Of a stretch of 64,000 bases of DNA, positions 1 to 7,034 are shown in pieces. The translations under genes and the position numbers were made by a program. The stretch covers positions 24,522 to 88,521 of the forward strand of contig CBDFMN010000002.1 in the NCBI GenBank assembly GCA_965249685.1. Direction: 5' to 3'. The notes beneath the pieces were generated by a model. It was not told the origin of the DNA. It made no database searches and saw only the letters and a list, made by a program, of their open reading frames with translations. Source of the DNA: RH-AL1 sp965249685 (lineage in GTDB: Bacteria; Pseudomonadota; Alphaproteobacteria; Rhizobiales; Beijerinckiaceae). Numbering within the stretch: position 1 is the stretch's first letter; each line of letters starts with the position of its first letter.

Positions 1-261
1 CTTGGCGAGAAGCACCGCCGTGCCGACCGTCGGGTGCCCGGCGAACGGCAGTTCGGTCGCGGGCGTGAAGATCCGCAGGCTGGCGGTGTGGATGGGGTCG
101 GCGGGGGGACGGACGAACACCGTCTCCGACAGGTTGAACTCCCGGGCGATCCGCTGCATGGCGGGGGCGTCGAGACCCTGGCTGTCCAGCACCACCGCGA
201 GCGGGTTGCCGGCGAGGGGCACGGCGGTAAACACATCGAGGATATGGTATCGTCGCCGCAT
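1..261 (-). CDS. PhzF family isomerase/epimerase, N-terminal part
   Basis: Reading the minus strand from the ATG at 261 gives 87 codons that run off the left edge of the window. The sequence matches the start of PhzF-type proteins, which have a diaminopimelate-epimerase-like fold: FTAVPLAGNPLAVV at residues 11-24, NLSET with the presumed catalytic Glu46, and FAGHPTVG at 73-80. Family members isomerise or epimerise small acids; the substrate of this one cannot be told, and the name does not imply phenazine production. The gene is divergent from the rhodanese gene at 359. The fold assignment is firm; the C-terminal half is not visible. Confidence 0.88.
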   Translation of the reverse strand, partial: MRRRYHILDVFTAVPLAGNPLAVVLDSQGLDAPAMQRIAREFNLSETVFVRPPADPIHTASLRIFTPATELPFAGHPTVGTAVLLAK

Positions 262-358
262 GTCTCTCTCCCCGTCGGAGGCTGGATGCACGGGCGCGCC
301 GCCCGCCGTCAAGCCACTAGTCCGGACCCCTCGCCTCAGCATCACACAAGGACCGCCA

Positions 359-691
359 ATGCCTCCCAATTATTCGGTCGAGAACGTCAGCCGCGAGGAT
401 CTCAAGCACGGCTTGGCGGATGGCACGGTCTCCCTGGTGGATGTCCGCGAACCGCACGAATTCGCCGACGGGCACATCCCCGGCGCGACCCTCAACGCGT
501 TGCAGGGCTTCGACCCCGGCGCTCTCCCGCCCCCGCGCGCGGGACACCGGATCGTGCTGGCCTGCCGCTCGGGCAAGCGGTCGCTCGTGGCGATCGACCT
601 CGCCCAGGCGGCCGGCCGCACGGACGTCACCGCGCATTACCCCGGCGGCATGCTGGATTGGAACGCCGCCGGCGAGCCGATCGCCGAGTAG
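359..691 (+). CDS. Single-domain rhodanese-like protein
   Basis: A 110-residue protein with one rhodanese fold. It has LVDVREPHEFADGHIPGA at about 26-43 and the active loop CRSGKRS starting at Cys69, followed by the late GGMLDWNAAGEP block. Single-domain rhodaneses of this size (GlpE/PspE type) move sulfane sulfur or act as persulfide carriers. No signal peptide is visible, so it is probably cytoplasmic. I chose the ATG at 359 because AAGGA lies 6-10 bases upstream and the homologous region begins there; the open frame extends further upstream without similarity. The physiological acceptor is unknown. Confidence 0.88.
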   Translation: MPPNYSVENVSREDLKHGLADGTVSLVDVREPHEFADGHIPGATLNALQGFDPGALPPPRAGHRIVLACRSGKRSLVAIDLAQAAGRTDVTAHYPGGMLDWNAAGEPIAE

Positions 692-779
692 CCCGACGCT
701 CCCGGTCGAAGGAGCGAGCGACTTGACGGCACCCCGCCGCGCGCCATGTCTGCTTACACCGAGTACAGGGAGATCAGAG

Positions 780-1040
780 ATGAAGCTTCGTCTAATCCTC
801 GCCGCCACGTTGATGGCCGCGACGGCCATGCCTCTGACGGCAGATGCCCAGGGCCTGTTCGGCGGCGCGCGGGAGGGCTTCCGCGAGGGTGATCGCAGGG
901 CGGGGCCAGTCGGCGCGGTCGTCGGCGGCGCGGTCGGCGCGGGTGTCGGCACGGTCAACGGCGCCCTCGGCATCAGGCCGAGCTACTACCACGGGCGCCG
1001 CTGCATCTACCGCCACGGTCGCCGTCGCTGCCGGTATTGA
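780..1040 (+). CDS. Small exported glycine-rich protein
   Basis: 86 residues. A signal peptide ends near TADAQG (residues 20-25). The mature part has a GxxxG-rich stretch (GAVVGGAVGAGVGTVNG) and a basic, tyrosine-rich tail (YYHGRRCIYRHGRRRCRY) with two cysteines. AGGGAG precedes the ATG. The glycine-zipper centre is shared with the next gene (1139-1420), so the two look like tandem paralogues. Such small periplasmic glycine-zipper proteins are common in Hyphomicrobiales and usually have no known role. I do not recognise a functional family. Confidence 0.7.
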   Translation: MKLRLILAATLMAATAMPLTADAQGLFGGAREGFREGDRRAGPVGAVVGGAVGAGVGTVNGALGIRPSYYHGRRCIYRHGRRRCRY

Positions 1041-1138
1041 AATCGGCGTCTCGAGAGGCGGACGCGTCCGCCCGCGCCCTTCCGCGGGAACGTCCGGCCG
1101 GCCCGACCGTTGTCGGGACGAACCACGGAGATACAATC

Positions 1139-1420
1139 ATGGCGTTTAAGCAAGCAGCTCTCGTTCTCGGCCTGGCGATTCTGATCCCGGCCTCAGCCTT
1201 CGCGCAGGGCACCGTTCGCGGCGCACGCGAAGGCGCCGAGAGTGGCGCCGATGCGGCGGGTCCCGTCGGCGGGATCGTCGGTGGTGCGGTTGGCGCGGCG
1301 ACCGGGACGGTCGGCGGCGTGCTTGGCGTGCAGGGCGATCGCGGTTGCGAGTCACGCACCGTGCGGCGCGAGAGCGGCGACGGCGACTCGGAGACGGTGC
1401 ACCGCACCAACTGCCCGTAG
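1139..1420 (+). CDS. Small exported glycine-rich protein, paralogue of the preceding gene
   Basis: 93 residues. The signal peptide probably ends at ASAFAQ (about residue 23). GAREG, AGPVGGIVGGAVGAATG and GGVLG match the centre of the upstream protein almost position by position. The C-terminus is different: polar, with two cysteines and many Arg/Glu, unlike the Tyr/Arg tail of its neighbour. A strong hairpin terminator follows directly, so this gene probably ends the transcript. The function is unknown; the shared segment suggests membrane-associated packing or oligomerisation. Confidence 0.7.
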   Translation: MAFKQAALVLGLAILIPASAFAQGTVRGAREGAESGADAAGPVGGIVGGAVGAATGTVGGVLGVQGDRGCESRTVRRESGDGDSETVHRTNCP

Positions 1421-1446
1421 GCGCTTCTACCTGGACTGTCCCGGCT

Positions 1447-1490
1447 TGCAAAAACCCCGGATCGCCTGGCGGCGGTCCGGGGTTTTTGCA
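1447..1490 (+). terminator. Rho-independent terminator after the glycine-rich pair
   Basis: A long inverted repeat: the left arm begins TGCAAAAACCCCGGA and the right arm is TCCGGGGTTTTTGCA, with a short GC-rich loop. The stem ends in a T-run on the plus strand and an A-run on the other, so it could work in both directions. It lies 27 bases after the stop at 1420. The rest of the gap up to 1724 shows no gene that I can support. Confidence 0.85.
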
Positions 1491-1724
1491 TGCGGCCGGT
1501 CAGGGTGGCCTCGCTCGCCATCGAGGGTGAGAAAACTTTGCAGCGCCGTGGTCCAGATCCGACGCAAGGCCGCTCGGCCAGCCGACCAAGCGCGCGGGGC
1601 CGATCGAGCGGTTGCATGCCGCGTCGATCCATGGTGAAGGCGTAGACGGAACAATCCAAGGATACGCGGCCGCAAAGACGGGCGAGTCGACTTGGACGAG
1701 CGAGATGCTTGGGAGACGAGTGAG

Positions 1725-1967
1725 ATGAGAGCGAGTTGCACTTGCGTCCTGCTGCTGAGCGCCCTCCTCGCGGGCGCGCCGTCTGCCAGCGCCCAGATGA
1801 TGGTCGATCGCGACCGCGGCGAGCGCGTTGACGCTCCCTACGCACCGAGCTTCCACGCGCGCCGCGCCGGTCATCGCTACGATCGCCGGCGGCACTCGCG
1901 CTTCCTCGCGCTGCGACGCGACTTTCCCGCACCGGACTCGCTCGGCTGGTCCGATTGCTGCCTCTAA
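1725..1967 (+). CDS. Possible small exported protein
   Basis: 80 codons from the ATG at 1725, which has GGAGACGAG upstream. The N-terminus reads as a signal peptide (VLLLSALLAGAPSASAQ, about residues 7-24). The rest is short, Arg/Asp-rich and ends WSDCCL. There is no recognisable domain. An upstream TTG at 1692 would extend the frame but adds a polar stretch before the signal peptide, so I prefer 1725. The export signal is the only argument for a real gene. Confidence 0.45.
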   Translation: MRASCTCVLLLSALLAGAPSASAQMMVDRDRGERVDAPYAPSFHARRAGHRYDRRRHSRFLALRRDFPAPDSLGWSDCCL

Positions 1968-2129
1968 AGGGCGGGCATCGGCTCGGCCAAGGCGAGTTTG
2001 GTGCGGCAAGGACGCTTCAAACCTTCGACCTCTCCTGACACGTTCATGCGGCTCGATAGAGTCACGTACCCGCGGCGGAGCTTTCAAAAGCCGCATGCGA
2101 CACTCTCGAATTGTTTGGGGCGGAAGCGT

Positions 2130-2501
2130 TTACTTCAACGTCTGCTTCTCGACATTGCCGAACAGGACGATGCTCTCGATCCGGTGGTCCTCGTCGAAGA
2201 CCAGGATATCGTAGCCTGTAAAGCCGCCGTTCCCCCCGGCATCGACGAACTGCCACGTGGCCATGGCATTGGCCTCCCAGCCGAGCATGGCCAGAAAACG
2301 GAAGCAGCCGCCCGGGCTTCGGCTCTGGAACCCCTCGAGGTGCTCGATCAAGTCGGCGATGCCGGTCCTCGTCTTCATCGGGTTCTTGAAGACGATCGCT
2401 TCCGTCACGCTCTCGCGCAGGAGGCGCAGGCGCTCGTCGCCGGTAACCGGCCCCCATGTGGAAAGATAGGTCGCGTACGCGGCCACTCGAACATCGGTCA
2501 T
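2130..2501 (-). CDS. NTF2-like / SnoaL-like fold protein
   Basis: 123 residues from the ATG at 2501, preceded by GGAGAA. Length and pattern fit the NTF2-like superfamily: an N-terminal helix with YLSTWGPV, a middle NPMKTRTGIADLIEHLEGFQ block and C-terminal strands with TGYDILVFDEDHRIESI. Such proteins are small-molecule hydrolases, isomerases or binding proteins. No catalytic residue can be assigned. The gene is divergent from the LysR regulator at 2692, which is the usual arrangement of a LysR regulator and its target, so regulation by that protein is likely. Confidence 0.7.
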   Translation of the reverse strand: MTDVRVAAYATYLSTWGPVTGDERLRLLRESVTEAIVFKNPMKTRTGIADLIEHLEGFQSRSPGGCFRFLAMLGWEANAMATWQFVDAGGNGGFTGYDILVFDEDHRIESIVLFGNVEKQTLK

Positions 2502-2691
2502 GTCATTCTTCTCCAGCTTGACGTTGTTGGGGCGTGACGCCGCATGGCGAGCGAGCGGGACCGGCGCGTCCCAACGCGACACGGCCGCGATGGACCCGGA
2601 ATGCCGACCGCATGGGCAACGCCTCTAGGGTACGAGGCCGAACGACCGGCGGCGTTGCGGCGATGCGGTCGAAGGCGGTACAGCACGGGGT

Positions 2692-3627
2692 ATGAACGCG
2701 ATCGACTTCGAGGTTTCCGTGCCGCAGCTGCGGTGCTTCGTTGCCGTCGTGAGCGCCGGCTCGGTCGCCGAAGCCAGCCGTCGTCTCGGTATGTCCGCAG
2801 CCAGCGTATCCAAGGCGATCACCCGGCTCGAAGCCGGCGCCGGCGTCAAACTCCTGCACCGCTCGACCCATGCGTTGTCGCTCACGGAGGACGGGGAATC
2901 GCTGATCGAGGCCGCCCGGGAAGCCGTCCGCGCGGCCGAGGCGTTCGAGCACGCCGCCGCGCATGTCGCCGACGGCGCCAATGCAGGCGTCGTTCGCCTC
3001 ACTGGCGCGGTCGGGTTCGTGCGCCACGTCGTAGTGCCGCTCATGGGCGAGTTCGCCGTACGGCATCCCGACATCCGCCTGGATGTCCGCGCGACCAACG
3101 AGACCGTCGACCTGGCCGATGGCGGCATCGACTTGGCCCTTCGTTCCGGCGCGGTCTCGGGCGTACCGGGGCATCTGCAGCAGGCCTGGTTCAGCTTCCC
3201 ATGGGTGATCTGCGCCGCACCCGGCTACCTCGATCGTCGTCCTGCGCCGCTGACGGTGCCGGAGCTCGACGGCCACGACCTCATCGGGTTCCGCAACAAC
3301 CGCACGGGACGGGTTCAGCCATGGCCCCACAGGGGGCCGACCGGCGGTGCCGGCGGCCGATACGACCTCAAGACCGGACTCTCGTTCGATGATGGCGATG
3401 CGGCGTGGGGCGCCATGCTGGCGGGTGCGGGCATCGCCTGCGCTCCGCTCTGGCTCGCGGCCACCGCGCTGAGGAACGGCACGGCGGTCGAGATTCTCGC
3501 GAAGTGGAGGGACGCCGACGCCAGCGTGACGATGCTGCGCAGGAACCGCCGCCTGACACCGGGTCGCCTGACCACGCTGATGGCGTTCCTGAGCGCCCGC
3601 GTCCCGTATTTCGGCGATCTCCGCTGA
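2692..3627 (+). CDS. LysR-family transcriptional regulator
   Basis: 311 residues. The N-terminal winged helix-turn-helix covers about 9-68: VPQLRCFVAVVSAGSVAEAS, then SAASVSKAITRLEAGAGVKLLHRS. A periplasmic-binding-like effector domain follows, with the usual NETVDLADGGIDLALRSG stretch. LysR proteins normally bind the promoter between themselves and a divergent target, here the NTF2-like gene whose start is 190 bases away. Two short-chain dehydrogenase genes lie further downstream on the other strand and could also be targets. The effector is unknown. Confidence 0.93.
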   Translation: MNAIDFEVSVPQLRCFVAVVSAGSVAEASRRLGMSAASVSKAITRLEAGAGVKLLHRSTHALSLTEDGESLIEAAREAVRAAEAFEHAAAHVADGANAGVVRLTGAVGFVRHVVVPLMGEFAVRHPDIRLDVRATNETVDLADGGIDLALRSGAVSGVPGHLQQAWFSFPWVICAAPGYLDRRPAPLTVPELDGHDLIGFRNNRTGRVQPWPHRGPTGGAGGRYDLKTGLSFDDGDAAWGAMLAGAGIACAPLWLAATALRNGTAVEILAKWRDADASVTMLRRNRRLTPGRLTTLMAFLSARVPYFGDLR

Positions 3628-3909
3628 TCGCTCGGGCCTGCGCCGAAGCGGACGGCTTGCATCGACGGCGTGGTTGCAGCGGTGCGACATGGGGGCGTTT
3701 GTCGCAAAGCACGCAAAGCCGGAATAGACGGCCGCGAGGCACGGCAGTGTTGCCCTTCCGGCAACCTCCTCGACATCCGGGTCGAGATCGAGGCCGGGTC
3801 GAACGGCTTCTGACCTGGTCCGCTCGGAACAATCGGCCTCGTCCGAGACCAAAGGTCAGCGTCTCGCGGCCAAGCCGCCCCGGGGCCGTAGAACCTGCCG
3901 ACCAGCGGC

Positions 3910-4884
3910 TCACGCCTCGAGCAGCCGCTCGCTCAAATCCCAAAGTCGCCGGGCAGATGTTGGATCGATGGAATGCGACACGACCTCGGACGGGATGCAA
4001 TCGGGGGTAAGCTGCCTGGGCTCGTCGTCCAGTCGCGAGATGTCGTTGTCCTTGAGGTAAACGCCCCCGATGTTGGCAAGCAGCGGGCTGGTGGCCGCGA
4101 AGACGATGGTGCCGGCACCTTGTTGCGGTGTCTTCTTGCCGACCTCGGGATCGATGATCGGCTTCCCGTCCGCATCGATCAGTCCCATTGCCCGGAGCGC
4201 CTCGCCGCCGGCGGAACTGTTCAGCTTGGTCCCGACGACGACGCCAGGATGGACGGCATAGCCACGGATGCCCTCTTCGGCGAAACGCCGATCCAATTCG
4301 ACCGCGAAAAGCACGTTCGCCGTCTTGGATTGCGCGTAAGCGACCCTGGAATTGTAGCCGGTGCGGAAGTTGGGATCGTCCCAGCGAATATCGGAGAAGC
4401 GTTGCGCACCGGAGGACACGGCGACCACGCGGGCGCCGTGCGCCGCGCGCAGCGCTGGCAGGAGGCCGAGCGTCAGCTGAAAATGCCCCAAATGGTTGGT
4501 CGCAAACTGCGTCTCGTAGCCGCGCGCATCCCGCTCCGGCCCGCCCGAAGCACCGGCGCCATTGATCAGGATGTGAAGCGGGCGCTTGCTCGCGAGCCAC
4601 CGCTGGACGAAGTCGTCGATCGAGGTGGGATCCACCAGATCGAGCCGGTCGATCCCGATACCCTCGTCGCGGGCCAGAGCGGCGGCGGCGTTCGCGGGGT
4701 TGCGCGACGTGGCCGTCACCGAGGCGCCGGCCTTCACCAATGCTCTGCTGACTTCCAGGCCGATGCCGGTATAGCCACCGGTGACGACCGCGTTCCTGCC
4801 GGTGAGGTCGAGGCCGGCGAGAACGTCATCGGCCGTCGCGGCTGCCGTGAAGCCGCTGCCGAGGGGATGCTGTCTGTGGGTCAT
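3910..4884 (-). CDS. Short-chain dehydrogenase/reductase, WWOX/retinol-dehydrogenase-like
   Basis: 324 residues, longer than a minimal SDR. The NAD(P)-binding TGGYTGIG is at 35-42, the NGAGA variant of NNAG at 108-112, Ser157/158 in SSGA, and catalytic Tyr183 and Lys187 in YAQSK. The order and the C-terminal extension fit the branch often annotated as oxidoreductase similar to retinol dehydrogenase or WWOX. The substrate is unknown. It lies 20 bases downstream of a second SDR on the same strand, so the two are probably one operon opposite an AraC regulator. Confidence 0.9.
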   Translation of the reverse strand: MTHRQHPLGSGFTAAATADDVLAGLDLTGRNAVVTGGYTGIGLEVSRALVKAGASVTATSRNPANAAAALARDEGIGIDRLDLVDPTSIDDFVQRWLASKRPLHILINGAGASGGPERDARGYETQFATNHLGHFQLTLGLLPALRAAHGARVVAVSSGAQRFSDIRWDDPNFRTGYNSRVAYAQSKTANVLFAVELDRRFAEEGIRGYAVHPGVVVGTKLNSSAGGEALRAMGLIDADGKPIIDPEVGKKTPQQGAGTIVFAATSPLLANIGGVYLKDNDISRLDDEPRQLTPDCIPSEVVSHSIDPTSARRLWDLSERLLEA

Positions 4885-4903
4885 GGAAGGTATCTCGCTC
4901 CGA

Positions 4904-5647
4904 TCACGCTTGCATCAGCGCAGTGGCGTCGGCGCCCGCTGCGAGCCGCATCGGACACGACGGGTCGGTCGCCGCGCGCCACACGGCTTGCGTCACGTCC
5001 GACGCGTTGGTGATCGGGCCCTCCTGCTGGAAGTTCGCGAAGACCGTCTGTGCCAGTCCGGCGTAGGGCTCCGGGAAGCCGGCCTGCATGCGCGAGCGCG
5101 CGTTGTCGCCGAACGCGGTGGCGGGAGCTCGCCCCGGGAGCACGACGCGCACCCGGACGTCGAACTGCTGGAGTTCCAGCGCGAGCACCTCCGAGAACGC
5201 GTTCACCGCCGCCTTGCTCGCAGTATAGACAGAGAGCAGCGGTAGCGGCAGCAGCGTCACGCTGGACGACACGTTGACGATCACGCCCGACCGGCGCGCC
5301 CGCATTTGCGGCAACACGGCCTGCGTCATCGCCATGGTGCCGAACGTATTCGTCTCGAACACTTCGCGCACCGTTTCGATCGGCGTGCCCTCGAGCGCGT
5401 TGAGGAAGCCGATGCCGGCATTGTTGACCAGCACGTCGATCGGTCCCGCCGCCGCGATGGCGTGGCGGATGCTCTGCGGATCGGTCACGTCGAGCGCGAG
5501 CACGCGCAGCCGGTCCGAAGCCGGAAGGACGTCCGCACGCGGCGTCCGCATCGTTGCGACCACCGTCCAGTCAGGGCGAGCCAGGAAAGCGCGCGCGATC
5601 TCCAGGCCGAACCCGGACGAGCATCCGGTCACGAGGATGTTTTTCAT
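4904..5647 (-). CDS. Classical short-chain dehydrogenase/reductase
   Basis: 247 residues from the ATG at 5647. The cofactor motif TGCSSGFG is at 7-14, NNAG at 75-78, a serine run SSS near 127-129, and catalytic Tyr141/Lys145 in YTASK. This is a complete classical SDR of normal length. A longer reading from 5674 adds nine residues that precede the first beta strand and are unlikely. The gene is divergent from the AraC regulator at 5745 with a gap under 100 bases, which suggests control by that protein. The substrate is unknown. Confidence 0.9.
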   Translation of the reverse strand: MKNILVTGCSSGFGLEIARAFLARPDWTVVATMRTPRADVLPASDRLRVLALDVTDPQSIRHAIAAAGPIDVLVNNAGIGFLNALEGTPIETVREVFETNTFGTMAMTQAVLPQMRARRSGVIVNVSSSVTLLPLPLLSVYTASKAAVNAFSEVLALELQQFDVRVRVVLPGRAPATAFGDNARSRMQAGFPEPYAGLAQTVFANFQQEGPITNASDVTQAVWRAATDPSCPMRLAAGADATALMQA

Positions 5648-5744
5648 GTCAATTCCGATCCCATACTCTGCCAAGCCTCAGATAGGCGGCAGCGTCCGGA
5701 CGTGATACCGCTTAAAGTCCAAGTCTCGTTCGTATGAGTCCGGT

Positions 5745-6653
5745 TTGTCCGATCCGCTCACCCAAATCGTCGGTCTGCTTCAGCCGAGTGCGTGGTACTC
5801 GAAAGTGGCCGAGGGCGCGGCCGCCTGGCGGGTGCGGCGTTCGGAAACCGGGAGGCCCTTCTACTGCGCGATCCTGGCTGGCGCGTGCCGGTTGCAGGTT
5901 GGCGGGCAGGAGTCGATCACGCTCGCGAGCGGCGACTTCGTCCTGATCCCCTCGGTTTTCGATTTCACGATGTCGAGCGTCGAGCCGATGCTTTCGGACA
6001 GGGGCGATTCCGTGCCGTTCGAATTGCGCCCGGGGCTGGTTCGCTTGGGCAATCAGGACGGCCCGCCCGACGTGCGCGTGCTGCTGGGCTACTGCACCTT
6101 CGGTTCGCCCGACGCGGCTCTGCTCGTCTCGCTCCTGCCCCGGCTGATCCACGTCTGCGGCGACGAAAGGCTGACCACGTTGCTCCAACTGGTCAACGAG
6201 GAGTCTCGGGCGAGCCGGCTGGGGCGGGACGTGATCCTGGCGCGGCTGGCCGAAGTTCTGCTGATCGAGGCGCTCCGCTCCACTTCACGCGCCGAGGCTC
6301 CGCCCGGCTTGCTGCGCGGTCTCGCCGACGAGCGGCTCGCCGGCGCCCTGCGGCAGATGCACGAGCGTCCTACCTGGCCATGGACGGTCCCGGAGCTTGC
6401 GAAGCAGGCGGCGCTGTCCCGATCGTCGTTCTTCGAACGATTCAGGCGGGCGGTGGGCGTCGCCCCCATGGAGTACCTGCTCCATTGGCGCATGGCGCTG
6501 GCAAAGGATCTCCTGCGCCGCGATAGGGGCGGCGTCGCCGAAATAGCGCAGCGGGTGGGCTATAGCTCGGCAAGCACGTTCAGCGTCGCCTTCGCCCGCC
6601 ATGTCGGCCTGCCACCGACAACCTATGCGCGCGAGCAGGCCGGCGTCCCCTGA
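5745..6653 (+). CDS. AraC-family regulator with N-terminal cupin
   Basis: 302 residues. The first part (to about 190) is a cupin-like sensor of the kind found with AraC helix-turn-helix domains (WRVRRSETGRPFYCAILAG, then GDFVLIPS). The C-terminal 100 residues hold the double helix-turn-helix: ELAKQAALSRSSFFERFRRA and AEIAQRVGYSSASTFSVAF, then GLPPTTYARE. The best start in frame is the TTG at 5745; the ATG at 5734 is in another frame. It probably regulates the divergent SDR pair. Effector unknown. Confidence 0.9.
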   Translation: MSDPLTQIVGLLQPSAWYSKVAEGAAAWRVRRSETGRPFYCAILAGACRLQVGGQESITLASGDFVLIPSVFDFTMSSVEPMLSDRGDSVPFELRPGLVRLGNQDGPPDVRVLLGYCTFGSPDAALLVSLLPRLIHVCGDERLTTLLQLVNEESRASRLGRDVILARLAEVLLIEALRSTSRAEAPPGLLRGLADERLAGALRQMHERPTWPWTVPELAKQAALSRSSFFERFRRAVGVAPMEYLLHWRMALAKDLLRRDRGGVAEIAQRVGYSSASTFSVAFARHVGLPPTTYAREQAGVP

Positions 6654-6775
6654 GGGAGCGGCCGGAAGCTTTTAGCGAGCGAGCCGGTAGAGGGGGATAA
6701 ATGCGAGTGGTCTGCAGCATCCCGGATCCGAGGGCTTGCGAGCATCCCACAGAAAAAGCACGAACCAGAAAACAA

Positions 6776-6816
6776 TGGTGCCGCAAGAGAAAACTCCCGA
6801 CCCCCTCATTGACGAA
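6776..6816 (-). repeat. Degenerate copy of the tRNA-Thr 3' half
   Basis: This stretch repeats the 3' portion of the tRNA at 6848-6923. TGGTGCCGCAAGAGA and ACTCCCGACCCCCTCATT are shared, but the T-loop segment between them is partly deleted and the anticodon side drifts after CATT. It lies about 70 bases from the intact gene in the same orientation. The 5' half of a tRNA is missing, so it is not functional. Duplicated tRNA 3' ends are typical leftovers of integration at a tRNA, but no integrase gene is present in the window. Confidence 0.7.
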
Positions 6817-6847
6817 GGCCTTGAACGGGTTGTAAAAACAGCTCTAA

Positions 6848-6923
6848 TGGTGCCGCAAGAGAGATTCGAACTCCCGACCCCCTCATTACGAATGAGGTGC
6901 TCTACCAGCTGAGCTATTGCGGC
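6848..6923 (-). tRNA. tRNA-Thr (anticodon CGT)
   Basis: On the minus strand the sequence folds as a full tRNA: acceptor start GCCGCAA pairing with TTGCGGC, D-arm AGCTCAGCTGGTAGAGC, anticodon stem CCTCA/TGAGG around the loop TTCGTAA, T-arm GGGAGTTCGAATCTCTC, and an encoded CCA. The anticodon CGT reads the threonine codon ACG. It stands between the AraC gene and the hemY-like gene. Confidence 0.96.
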
Positions 6924-7034
6924 AACGCCGCGCACGCGCGCGAGGCCCTTTCAATAACGGTCGCGGCGCGCTTTGGCAATCGGCTGTCGCGGCCGGATGT
7001 CGGCCCGCACCGTCTAGCGCGACGGTGTGGCTTC

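Noticed and set aside
3910..5647. The two short-chain dehydrogenases as reductases of the PKS pathway
   Set aside because: They lie 11 kb away on the other strand with their own divergent regulator and several unrelated genes in between.
6776..6816. Second functional tRNA gene
   Set aside because: Only the 3' half is present, the T-loop is partly deleted, and no cloverleaf can form.
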